Source: Streptomyces sp. CG4 (lineage in GTDB: Bacteria; Actinomycetota; Actinomycetes; Streptomycetales; Streptomycetaceae). Taken from it: a DNA stretch of 64,000 nt. The translations under genes and the position numbers were made by a program. This document shows positions 8,905-16,825 of this stretch, piece after piece; positions within the stretch are counted from its first letter, which is position 1; every line of letters begins with the position of its first letter. The DNA lies in NCBI RefSeq assembly GCF_041080655.1, contig NZ_CP163525.1, positions 868,001 to 932,000 on the forward strand, read 5' to 3'. The notes under the pieces were generated by a model that saw only the letters and a list, made by a program, of their open reading frames with translations, was not told where the DNA came from and searched no databases.

Positions 8905-9073
8905 GTAGGAACTCGCCGCGTCCGACATGTCGATCTTTTGCGACCTGGGCTTTCTTGGTTGTCTCACGGCCGTGTCACCATGATCAGTCTCAAGTCCGTG
9001 GCATTTCCTCGTCCGACACCGGGCAGGTCAGCGGTCGTCCAGCCCACCACCGCTGTTGGCCCATTCCAGGCGC

Positions 9074-9991
9074 TCAGGGGCGCACCCGAATGACGGTCTT
9101 GCCCTTGCGCCGCTCGGTCGGGTTGAGCGCAGGGACGGCGTCGTCGAGGGTCGCGACGGTTCCGATGTGCGTGCGAAGGCGCCCGTCCCGCACCCGGTCG
9201 ACGATCTCCACCAGCTGACTCGGAACGGACTCGACGACGAAGTCGACCGCCAAGCCGTCGACAGGGCGAGCCTCAACAGGCCCGACCACCGACACCAGCG
9301 TCCCGCCAGGCCGGATGATTCTCGCCGAGCGCCTTTGGATGTCAGCGCCGATGACATCGAAGACCACGTCGACCCCGCCGATGTCGTCGAGATCCTCGGT
9401 GGCGAGGTCGAGGAACTCGTTCGCGCCGAAGTCGAGCGCCGCCTGGCGGTCCGCCGCCCGCCCGGTACCGATGACGTAGGCGCCGAACTCCCGGGCGAGC
9501 TGCGTAACCACAGACCCGACCGCGCCGGCGGCGCCGTGTGCGAGGACGCTCTGCCCCGCCTGAAGACGACCGTGCTGGAACAGACCTTGCCACGCGGTCA
9601 GGCCGGAGATCGGCAGGCTCGCACCCACCGTGAAGTCGACGTTCCCCGGCAGCGGCGCCAGGTTGCGTGCCTCCACGGCCGCGTACTCGGCCAGGGTTCC
9701 ATCGCGGTGCCAGTCCGTGATCCCGAACACCCGCTGTCCCAGCGAGAGCCCCGTCGTGCCGTAGCCGAGGGAGGTGACCACTCCGGCGAACTCGTGGCCG
9801 ATGATCGCCTGGGCTCGATCGCGACCGGCGCGATCGACCCACGTCGAGGGCCACTCCCACTCCGCGGGGACGAAGCCCGACGCATGGACTTCAACGACGA
9901 CGTCGTTGATCGCCGGCGCCGGCTCAGGCCGCTCCGCGAGTGTGATCCCGGCTGCTTCCGCGGCCGGATCCGTCGCGACGATTGCCTTCAC
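9074..9991 (-). CDS. NADP-dependent MDR-family oxidoreductase (quinone-oxidoreductase-like)
   Basis: A 305-residue medium-chain dehydrogenase/reductase. The N-terminal GroES-like fold has VVEVHASGFVPAEWEW and IGHEFAGVVTSLGYG. The Rossmann part starts with VLAHGAAGAVGSVVTQLARE, and the C-end is KTVIRVRP. The Cys and His ligands of zinc alcohol dehydrogenases are absent, so it belongs with the zinc-free quinone oxidoreductase/enoyl reductase group. GTG at 9991 follows a GAGG site. The gene has its own 280-base upstream region with a conspicuous operator. Substrate unknown; detoxification of a reactive carbonyl or quinone is plausible. Confidence 0.88.
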   Translation of the reverse strand: MKAIVATDPAAEAAGITLAERPEPAPAINDVVVEVHASGFVPAEWEWPSTWVDRAGRDRAQAIIGHEFAGVVTSLGYGTTGLSLGQRVFGITDWHRDGTLAEYAAVEARNLAPLPGNVDFTVGASLPISGLTAWQGLFQHGRLQAGQSVLAHGAAGAVGSVVTQLAREFGAYVIGTGRAADRQAALDFGANEFLDLATEDLDDIGGVDVVFDVIGADIQRRSARIIRPGGTLVSVVGPVEARPVDGLAVDFVVESVPSQLVEIVDRVRDGRLRTHIGTVATLDDAVPALNPTERRKGKTVIRVRP

Positions 9992-10190
9992 TGGTACCTC
10001 CGTATATCTCGTGCTCGCCGGCTCTGTGCGCCGCCCAAGCCATGGAGTGGGCTGATAGCCCACAGAGGAACGGCAACAAGATCCGTCACCACAGACGGAT
10101 GGACCACTGAAACGCGTCGAGTCCAACCGGAGCTCGACGAGCACCACACACCCAGGGCAGCAACACCCACCCACGCGCTAGTTTCACGGC

Positions 10191-10240
10191 GATGTCGTAT
10201 ACGACATCGGTACGACACGGCTCGTGCGATTACGACATCA
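10191..10240. promoter_or_regulatory. Palindromic operator cluster upstream of the MDR oxidoreductase
   Basis: GATGTCGTATACGACATC (10191-10208) is a perfect 18-base palindrome. The half-site TACGACA recurs at 10211-10217 and TACGACATC recurs at 10231-10239. Such a full site plus two half-sites fits cooperative binding of a dimeric repressor of TetR or MarR type. The regulator gene itself was not found nearby. The site is about 200 bases upstream of the oxidoreductase start. Confidence 0.55.
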
Positions 10241-10267
10241 GCCGTAAGACCCAACAGGAGGTCAGGG

Positions 10268-11613
10268 CTAGGTCTGGGCCATGTCGACGAAGCGGGAGTA
10301 GTGGCCCTGGAAGGCGACCGTGATGGTCGCGGTGGGCCCGTGGCGATGCTTGGCGACGATGAAGTCGGCCTCGCCGGCCCGGGGCGAGTCCTTCTCGTAG
10401 GCGTCCTCGCGGTGCAGGAGGATCACAACGTCGGCGTTGTCCTCGAGGGCGCCGGAGTCCCGGAGGTCCTTGATCATCGGCTTCTTGTCGGTGCGCTGCT
10501 CGGGACTGCGGTTGAGGGTGGAGATCGCGACGATCGGCAGACGGAGTTCCTTGGCCAGGAGTTTCAGGCAGCGGGCGATCTCGGAGATCTCCTCGTAGCG
10601 GGAGCCGAGCGGCCTGGTGCCGTAGGTGAGCAGGTGAACGGCGTCGACGACGATGAGCTGTACCCCTGCACGGGCCTGCAGGTAGCGGCAGTGGGCGCGC
10701 AGGTCATGGACGTTGGAGTAGGCGCCGTCCTGGATGTAGATCGGAGCAGCGCTGACCTCGGGCATCCGCCGGGCGAGGCGGGTCCAGTCCTCGTCGGTCA
10801 TGGTGCCGGAGCGCATGTGGTGCAGTGCGACGCGGGCTTCGGCGGACAGCAGGCGCATGCCGATCTCGTTGCGGTCGGCTTCGAGGGAGAACACGGCGCT
10901 GGGCAGGGCGTGTTTGATGCCGGCGCAGCGGACGAAGTCGAGGGCGAGGGTGGACTTGCCCATGGCGGGGCGGGCGGCGATGACGATGAGCCGGCCAGGG
11001 TGGAGTCCGCCGGTGAGGGAGTCCAGGCCGGTGAATCCGGTGGGCACGCCGGGCAGGGTTGCGTTGCGGCCGCCGGTCGCCTCGATCCAGTCGAGGGTGT
11101 CCTCCATGACGTCGCCGAGCGGGCTGGCGGGCGGGAGCAGGGGGCGCCGGGTGGTGGCGGCGAAGATCTCCGCCTGCGCCTGGTCGGCGATGCGGTCGAC
11201 GGCGTCCGGTCAGCGTCGGAGGCCAGGTTCTCGATGTGGATCGCGGCGATCTTGGTGCGGCGCAGCATGGCCGCGTTCTGTACGCGGTCGGCGTTGATCT
11301 GCCAGCTCCGGACAGAGGAAGGCCCATTGACGAGGGCGGTGATGTAGGCGAAGCCGCCGGCCTTGTCGAGGTTGCCCTGCTGGGTGAGCCGGGCGGCCAC
11401 GGCGAGCGGGTCGGTGGTCTCGCCCCGCCCGTACAGGTCGAGGATCGTCGAATAGATCAGATCGTGGGCGGGCCGGTAGAAGTCGTGCCCGTGGAGGGTG
11501 TCGACGATGTCGGCGATCGCGTCCTTGGACAGCAGCATTGCCCTCAGCACCCCCTTCTCCGCTTCAAGATCGTGCGGATGGTGTAGTGCGGCGTCGTTGT
11601 CGTCGCTGGTCAC
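10268..11613 (-). pseudogene. dnaB: Accessory replicative helicase DnaB, single frameshift
   Basis: Hexameric DnaB-type helicase split over two frames. The upstream frame has the N-terminal domain (PHDLEAEKGVLRAMLLSKDA, AARLTQQGNLDKAGGFAYI). The downstream frame has the RecA core: Walker A ARPAMGKSTLALDF, the H2 region LIVVDAVHLLTYG, and the arginine-finger end KHRHGPTATITVAFQGHYSR. The break lies near 11205, where one base is missing between SDADR and AVDRIADQ. Walker B reads VVDAVH rather than the usual VVDYLQ. GTG 11613 has GGAGGGGG upstream. Restored length is about 448 residues, normal for DnaB. It follows a dciA-like gene on the same strand. Confidence 0.82.
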
Positions 11614-11716
11614 CCCGGTTCCCCCTCCCCCCATGTCCTTGTCCCGCTGGCCGCATGGCGCGGCATCCGGTCAGCGTAGCTGCGGCTCGGCCCGCATGAT
11701 CACGGTTTCGGTCTGC

Positions 11717-12283
11717 TCACCACGGGAGGGTGAACTGATCTGTTTCGCGGGGGAGTTGACGCGCCTGCCGGTTCAAGGCCGCCTCAATGGCGGGGTCGGA
11801 CGGCACAGTTGTCGGCTCCGGCTGTGCGCGTGGGCTGTCCGGCACCGGGAGCTGCGGAAGCACCGCGGACGAGTCCCTCTTCACCAGACGGATATGGCGC
11901 ACCGTGCCCGAACCGAGCACGTCATTGAGCCCCTGTATCAGACGGTCCGCCAGGAGCCGGGTGTTGGTCAGCCAGGCCGCCGCAGCCCCCGCCAGGGTGA
12001 GCGTCCCGGTCTCGGAGTCGAAGGCGGTGGGGACCACGCGCTTGGCCAGGGGGCCGGCTACCGAATGCCAGGCCGGCAGTGGCGAGGCCTCGGACACGGC
12101 GAACAGGTCAAGCAGGGCTCGCGCGAGGAGGACCGGCGGGGTGCGTCCTCGTACGCGCTGGCGGCGGGCGGCGGGGGCGCGCTCGGTGAAGCGGCCCCTC
12201 CGGGCGTCCTCGCGAGCCCGGCGCAGGGCCAGTAGCGCCAGATCGACGCGTGCCTCAGTGCCCGGGCGCGGCTGGTCGTTCAA
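11717..12283 (-). CDS. DciA-like (DUF721) helicase-loader family protein
   Basis: A 188-residue protein with a basic N-terminal stretch (ARRQRVRGRTPPVLLARAL) and a DUF721/DciA domain at about residues 50-130: PAWHSVAGPLAKRVVPTAFD, LTLAGAAAAWLTNTRLLADR, and IQGLNDVLGSGTVRHIRLVK. DciA loads or controls DnaB in bacteria that lack DnaC. Here the gene is immediately upstream of an accessory dnaB, with 103 bases between them, and its ATG overlaps the stop of the preceding gene. The pairing suggests a mobile replication module rather than the housekeeping copies. Confidence 0.8.
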   Translation of the reverse strand: MNDQPRPGTEARVDLALLALRRAREDARRGRFTERAPAARRQRVRGRTPPVLLARALLDLFAVSEASPLPAWHSVAGPLAKRVVPTAFDSETGTLTLAGAAAAWLTNTRLLADRLIQGLNDVLGSGTVRHIRLVKRDSSAVLPQLPVPDSPRAQPEPTTVPSDPAIEAALNRQARQLPRETDQFTLPW

Positions 12284-12669
12284 AGTTCGACCTGGCGAAG
12301 CGCCGGGGTACTCCAGACCCGGACGACGTCGTGGTCGGCGAAGGCGTACACCAGCCGGTAGGCCGACGCGGCCTCCGGGCCCTGGTACTTCTGGCTCACG
12401 TACTGCTCGGCCTCCTGCTCACTGTGGCGGGGAGTGCCGCACATCTGCCAGGACTGCCCGTTCCACATCTCGGGGATCCAGCGCTTCCTCGGCTGTGGCT
12501 GGTCCTCGCGGATCCTGTAGCTTGAAGGCACCCGCGCCGACGACTCATCGTCCTCCGCGTCAGCGGAGCGCGGATTCGGTGCGCGTGTACCCGATCGTCG
12601 GCGGGTTTCGCACAGCAGACACAGGTCGGCGGCGTCCGGGTCGACGGGGCCGCCTGATGGTCTGCGCAA
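12280..12669 (-). CDS. Hypothetical protein, first gene of the dciA-dnaB run
   Basis: A 129-residue frame with good codon bias from about 12650 to the stop at 12280, where it overlaps the dciA ATG by four bases. It contains DAADLCLLCETRRR (Cys pair) and a Trp-rich middle (RKRWIPEMWNGQSWQMCG), ending in FADHDVVRVWSTPALRQVEL. The start is uncertain: TTG 12669 has no clear ribosome binding site, while an ATG at 12704 sits in another frame with CADHQ and CVCC, so a 5' frameshift is possible. No domain recognised. Confidence 0.55.
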   Translation of the reverse strand: MRRPSGGPVDPDAADLCLLCETRRRSGTRAPNPRSADAEDDESSARVPSSYRIREDQPQPRKRWIPEMWNGQSWQMCGTPRHSEQEAEQYVSQKYQGPEAASAYRLVYAFADHDVVRVWSTPALRQVEL

Positions 12670-12727
12670 TACTGACCCGGGCTTTCGTCGCTGGTGACAC
12701 GCATCGTCAGCAGAGAGCGTCAGCCCC

Positions 12728-13411
12728 CTACCTGCTCACCCCGGTCTTTCCACTGACACCACGATGACGATCAGTCACTGACAGCCACATGCAGACCATC
12801 AACAGGACGGGGTGGGTGGGGTTCCCTGAAGCCGAACAGAGCGAGCGGCTGGGGTGTCGACGATCAGCAATACGTGAACGTCCACATGGGGCTACTGGCC
12901 GGTGCTGAGGTGTGTTGCCGGACGCGAGCGCCCGTGCACGCTGCACGCCCTCTGCGCCGCGGCCGCCCTGCCGCGGCGCCCAGCCCGACGCCGGCCACGT
13001 CATTTGGCTGGAGCCGATGCGGGCCAGCCGGGCGCTCCCCGCCCCTGGCGGATGCCGACCTGGCCGCCGAGCCCACCGCAGCCCGTCCCGGCAGCCAGGG
13101 GGAACTGACGAAACGGCTCGCGGGGTGACGCAATGCGTGGAGCGGGTCAGCGAGCCGCGGCCGGCTGGGGTACGTCGACACCCGCGCCGTGGCGGGTCCC
13201 TCCAGTCCCTGCGGACCGTGACGTTCTCGGCATGGGGATCCTTGGGCCCCCGGCCGAGGTCGTACTCGACACGGTCGTTCTCGTGCAGCTCCTTGAAGCC
13301 GGGCGTCCGGATGGCGGAGAAATGGACGTACAGGTCCGGCCCGCCATCGTCCTGCGTGATGAAACCGAAGCCCTTATCCACGTTGAACCACTTCACCGTG
13401 CCAGTGGCCAT
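12728..13411 (-). CDS. Cold-shock-domain protein with abnormal C-terminal run-on
   Basis: The first 66 residues are a normal CspA-type cold-shock domain that binds RNA/ssDNA: GTVKWFNVDKGFGFITQ (RNP1) and DLYVHFSAI (RNP2), ending HAENVTV. ATG 13411 has AGGAGGAG upstream. Streptomyces cold-shock proteins usually stop at this point, at about 67 residues. Here the frame continues for some 160 residues of Arg/Pro/Ser-rich sequence without domain character. The natural stop was probably lost by mutation or by a joined sequence near 13210, so the extended product may be unstable or the annotation artificial. Confidence 0.7.
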   Translation of the reverse strand: MATGTVKWFNVDKGFGFITQDDGGPDLYVHFSAIRTPGFKELHENDRVEYDLGRGPKDPHAENVTVRRDWRDPPRRGCRRTPAGRGSLTRSTHCVTPRAVSSVPPGCRDGLRWARRPGRHPPGAGSARLARIGSSQMTWPASGWAPRQGGRGAEGVQRARALASGNTPQHRPVAPCGRSRIADRRHPSRSLCSASGNPTHPVLLMVCMWLSVTDRHRGVSGKTGVSR

Positions 13412-13569
13412 ACTGCTCTCCTCCTACCCCGGGGCACCGCACCGCAAGGGACGGGACCGTTCACCCCGATCCCTCCATCAACATCGCGGGCGGCTCGGGA
13501 CCGGTGACCCGGTTGCCGGGGCTGATGAGGCGGACTGGGTGACCGGCAGGGTCCGGCTCGCAGGACCCG

Positions 13570-15015
13570 TCAGGTTCCGGAGGAGGACTCCGTCGGCTTG
13601 CGCCGGGTGCGTCGGCCCCTGGCCATGATGCCGTTGATGATCTCGGAGTGGCGGCCCTTGAGCGCAGCGACCGGCACCTCGATGGTCTGGTAGGTCGCGT
13701 GGCCTTCCTGCCGTTCTGCCACGCTGTTCTCGTCGTGCCAGCGCAGATCGGTGCCGCCTGCCTCGATGTACGGGATGTCCGGGACGGTCTGGAGAAGCAC
13801 CCGTCCGCCCCTCGGGACGGGCAATTCGATCCAGAAGTGCTCGGGGACGCCGAAAGCGCCGTCCATCCGGTAGTGGCACATGATCCAGCCCGCCGGGTTC
13901 GCGGCGTCGATCCGCAGGCCGTGGGACTGCACGAAGGTCCGGACCGCCCGTTCCATGAGGGGGCGGATCGCGGCCTCGTCGTGCTGGGCGTCGAAGGTCT
14001 CGGGGTCGAAGCGCATGCCCGCGGCCGTGATGTCGTCCCGCAACCGGTCCAGATCGCTTCTGACCACGGGCTCCACCTGGTCCAGCTCCCGTACGTCGTC
14101 CTCCTCGCTCAGGCCGATGAGGTAGTTCCAGTACTCACCCCGGTCGAGGCCGCCGGAGTCCGCGGCGGCCCGCACGGCCCACTCCCAGCAGGCGGCCTCC
14201 TCGGGCGTCTTGGGGAGCTTGCGCCCCTGCCCGCCCGCGTAGGTGTCCTCCCGCCCGGCGGAGGCGGCGATCAGGTTGACCGCGTCCTCGGAGATCTCCC
14301 CTTCCGTGCTCTCCTCGCGGGTGCGCTTCATCCGCTGGACGGCGCTGCCGTCGCCCCCGCGCGCGGAGCGGTCGGCGTCGACGGTCCGCGCGACGGGAGA
14401 ACCGTTCATCGCGCGCCGGGCGTTGGCCTCGGCCTCCCGTTCGAAGCGGTCGCCGGGGTCGGAGACGGACAGCCCGTCGCCGTTGTCGGTGCCCGCGACG
14501 GGGCCCTGGCGCTGCTGGATGACGTGGGTCAGCTCATGGGCGAGGGTGTGCCGGTCGCCACCGCCGTCGCCGATGACGACATGGTTGCCGGAGGTGTAGG
14601 CACGCGCACCGATCTCGGCGGCGGAACGGCGGGCCTCGGCGCCGGTGTGCAGCCGTACGTCGGAGAAGTCGGCGCCGAGACGGCTCTCCATGTCGGTACG
14701 GGTGGTCGTGTCCAGGGCCCGTCCGCTGCCGCGCAGCACGCCGAGCACCGTCGAACGCTGCACCGCCGACTGCGCCGACTGCGGAGACGGCTCCGATTGC
14801 CTCGGCTCCTCGGTGTGCCCGCATCCGGGTCCGTGCCGGTGCCGGTCCAGCGCCCCGGGGCGCCCGGCTCGCCGCAGCAACTGCACCACCGCGGCGTTGC
14901 CGATCATCGGCTGCATACCGAGCGGCCCGGCCGCACCCGCCACCGGCCGCTTCGCGCCTGCTGTCGGCAAGGCCAGGGGTTCCCGCTCGCTGTCCCGACT
15001 TCTCCGTGCCCGCAC
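13570..15015 (-). CDS. DUF4157 protein, candidate contractile-injection-system effector
   Basis: A 481-residue protein starting at GTG 15015 after GAGGAAGAGGAG. Residues about 90-180 form a DUF4157 domain: LGADFSDVRLHTGAEA, YTSGNHVVIGDG, and the zincin-like HELTHVIQQ (HExxH). DUF4157 proteins are strongly associated with extracellular or cytoplasmic contractile injection systems as toxin carriers. After a linker (residues about 180-245) comes a C-terminal region of about 230 residues with EEAACWEWAVRAAADSG, WIMCHYRMDGAFG and VPEHFWIELPVPRGG. The Cys and HFW patterns recall papain-like or transglutaminase-like folds, but this is a guess. No injection-system genes are in the window. Confidence 0.78.
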   Translation of the reverse strand: MRARRSRDSEREPLALPTAGAKRPVAGAAGPLGMQPMIGNAAVVQLLRRAGRPGALDRHRHGPGCGHTEEPRQSEPSPQSAQSAVQRSTVLGVLRGSGRALDTTTRTDMESRLGADFSDVRLHTGAEARRSAAEIGARAYTSGNHVVIGDGGGDRHTLAHELTHVIQQRQGPVAGTDNGDGLSVSDPGDRFEREAEANARRAMNGSPVARTVDADRSARGGDGSAVQRMKRTREESTEGEISEDAVNLIAASAGREDTYAGGQGRKLPKTPEEAACWEWAVRAAADSGGLDRGEYWNYLIGLSEEDDVRELDQVEPVVRSDLDRLRDDITAAGMRFDPETFDAQHDEAAIRPLMERAVRTFVQSHGLRIDAANPAGWIMCHYRMDGAFGVPEHFWIELPVPRGGRVLLQTVPDIPYIEAGGTDLRWHDENSVAERQEGHATYQTIEVPVAALKGRHSEIINGIMARGRRTRRKPTESSSGT

Positions 15016-15652
15016 GGCTGCTCCTCTTCCTCGGGGATCGACCTTCCTGTCTACCAGCACACACGCGCGCGGCACGAGGGACGAACGGGCAGTCACGCCT
15101 ACCTGTAAGGGCAGGGAGAACCGGCGGGCGGGGGTCAGGAGTTGGAAACAAGTGTCCGAAAGGCTTCGGCGAGACCGCCGGCAGGCTGATGAGGCCGGGG
15201 GCCGAATCCGAAGACAGCCGCTGCCCCACCCCCGCCCGCCCCTTCCCGAGGCGGGCCCACGGACCACCACACCGCGCCACGGAGGAGCCCCGCCAGTGGC
15301 TCTCCCTGGCGCGGTGTGCAAGGCCGTGAAGGAACACGGCCCTCGATGTGGGCCTGGAAGCGCCCAGCCGCATGAACAATCCGTGAGACTGCAGACGGGA
15401 TGGTGGTCGTCGATCTCACCGGGCCGGCGTGGAAGGCCGTCCGCAGCCGCCGCGACGTCGGCCGATAGCGGCAGGGGCGCAGTCCTGCCACGTGGAGGTG
15501 CCAGGCCCTATCGGGAGCCCCGGAGGGGGCTTGGTGGCCGCCGACACCCGTTCGGCGCACAGCGGTCGCTGTCGCACGTGGGTTCGGCTTCGATGAGGCG
15601 AGCCCGGCATGGGACCGGGACTCGCCCCCCATCGAACGAAGGAGACACGGCC
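15016..15652. other. Intergenic region with a long inverted repeat
   Basis: No supported gene. CACACCGCGCCA at 15268-15279 is matched perfectly by TGGCGCGGTGTG at 15307-15318, with 27 bases between. It could be a terminator, an operator or the end of a mobile element. The promoter of the 15653 gene must lie in the right-hand part. Confidence 0.4.
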
Positions 15653-15850
15653 ATGCCCAGAGGCAAGATTCAAGAGTGGGATCGGGCTGAGGGGAAAATC
15701 CGGGACGATGAAGGTGGTCCCGTGCTGGACTTCACCATCGGCGACCTCCTGAATCCCACCGATGGCCCGCGTTTGCGGCAGGGGGACCGCGTCGAGTTCC
15801 ACTTCGACGACCAACACGAAGGACACGCGGTTGCGGTCGAAAAGGCCTGA
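15653..15850 (+). CDS. Small cold-shock-like OB-fold protein
   Basis: A 65-residue protein. ATG 15653 has GAAGGAG at 15637-15643. The layout resembles a cold-shock domain: GKIQEWDRAEGKIRDDEGG as the first two strands, DFTIGDLLN, then QGDRVEFHFDDQHEGHAVAV as the closing strands. The aromatic RNP1 motif is poorly conserved, so nucleic-acid binding is uncertain. It is monocistronic and followed by a hairpin terminator. Confidence 0.65.
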   Translation: MPRGKIQEWDRAEGKIRDDEGGPVLDFTIGDLLNPTDGPRLRQGDRVEFHFDDQHEGHAVAVEKA

Positions 15851-15869
15851 GTCTCGAAAGCACCGCGCG

Positions 15870-15905
15870 GCAGGCACCGCCCGGAGGTGAGCGGGTGGTG
15901 CCTGC
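15870..15905 (+). terminator. Hairpin terminator after the OB-fold gene
   Basis: GCAGGCACC (15870-15878) pairs with GGTGCCTGC (15897-15905), extended inside by CCCG/CGGG. It starts 20 bases after the stop. The following stretch to 16247 (about 340 bases) shows no gene and presumably carries the promoter of the secreted protein. Confidence 0.75.
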
Positions 15906-16247
15906 GTGGGCTTCTGGACCACGCGGATCGGCCGCGGCCTGGTCGTGAAAGAGCCGGGCGGGGCTCTTGCCCCACAGTTGCGACCGAGCGCGCCTCAGTC
16001 GCAAGGGGGCACGCGACCGGCGTGACCCCTTGGGGCAGCACGGGTGATGTCCCGTCTCGGCGAGTGCGCAGACTCGGCGAGAACCACCAGAAATGACGAA
16101 TCGCGGGGCAACGGCGCTCCCGCCTTCTCCCTCTGACAGGTTGCGATCGGTGACCTGATAGGGCGGCTGCGGGCCGAGGAAGAGGTTCGCGTTCTCCGTC
16201 ATCTCACGGTTGCCGAGCACAACACCATCCGCAGGGGGAGACAGACC

Positions 16248-16655
16248 ATGGGCCTTCTCAATCGGCGCGCCGCGCGTGCGGCCGTCGTTACGGCAGTCGG
16301 CATAACGGCACTCGGGCTGAGTGCGGTGACGGCTTCCGCGAAGATCAGTTACGACTTCAAGGTGAGCCCGCACACCGTGAGGGTCGGCGCGCGCGTCCAC
16401 GTGAAGGGGTACGCCGCGAACGACAGCGATGTCCTTCAGAAGTTCTGCGTACAACAGCGGCAGGGCAAAGGGTCCTGGCACACGGTCAAGTGCGCTCACG
16501 GAGGCATCGGCCTTGGCGGCGCAGTCGATACCTGGGTACAGGCGAAGCACCGAGGCACACTGCAGTTCCGCGGCGCGCTCTACGAGGCCGACTTCGGCTC
16601 GAACAAGCTCCGCCTGCAAATGGTCGGGCCGACCGAGACCGTCAGGGTGCGCTGA
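16248..16655 (+). CDS. Small secreted protein
   Basis: A 135-residue protein with a classical Sec signal peptide (MGLLNRRAARAAVVTAVGIT, then a hydrophobic run ending TASA before KISYDF). The mature part is about 105 residues and begins YDFKVSPHTVRVGARVHVKG, suggesting a small beta-sandwich. Two cysteines (KFCVQQR and KCAHGG) could form a disulfide. A purine-rich GGGGGAGACAGACC precedes the ATG. I recognise no named family. Confidence 0.7.
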   Translation: MGLLNRRAARAAVVTAVGITALGLSAVTASAKISYDFKVSPHTVRVGARVHVKGYAANDSDVLQKFCVQQRQGKGSWHTVKCAHGGIGLGGAVDTWVQAKHRGTLQFRGALYEADFGSNKLRLQMVGPTETVRVR

Positions 16656-16825
16656 CCGCGAAGTAGCCCAGCGGATGTGCGGGGCGCGGTCAGCGCACGC
16701 GTCCGGTCGGTGCTGTCGAAGGCGCCGTCGGGGCGGGGGTTGACCGCGCAGGAAACGCCTCAGAGCGCTACGCAAGGCTCGGGGCGCAGAGGGGCGTTGT
16801 CAGTGGGGCCGATGAGAATGGGCTG

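Noticed and set aside
9056..11347. A 763-codon plus-strand frame
   Set aside because: It crosses the MDR oxidoreductase and dnaB on the opposite strand and has no family content.
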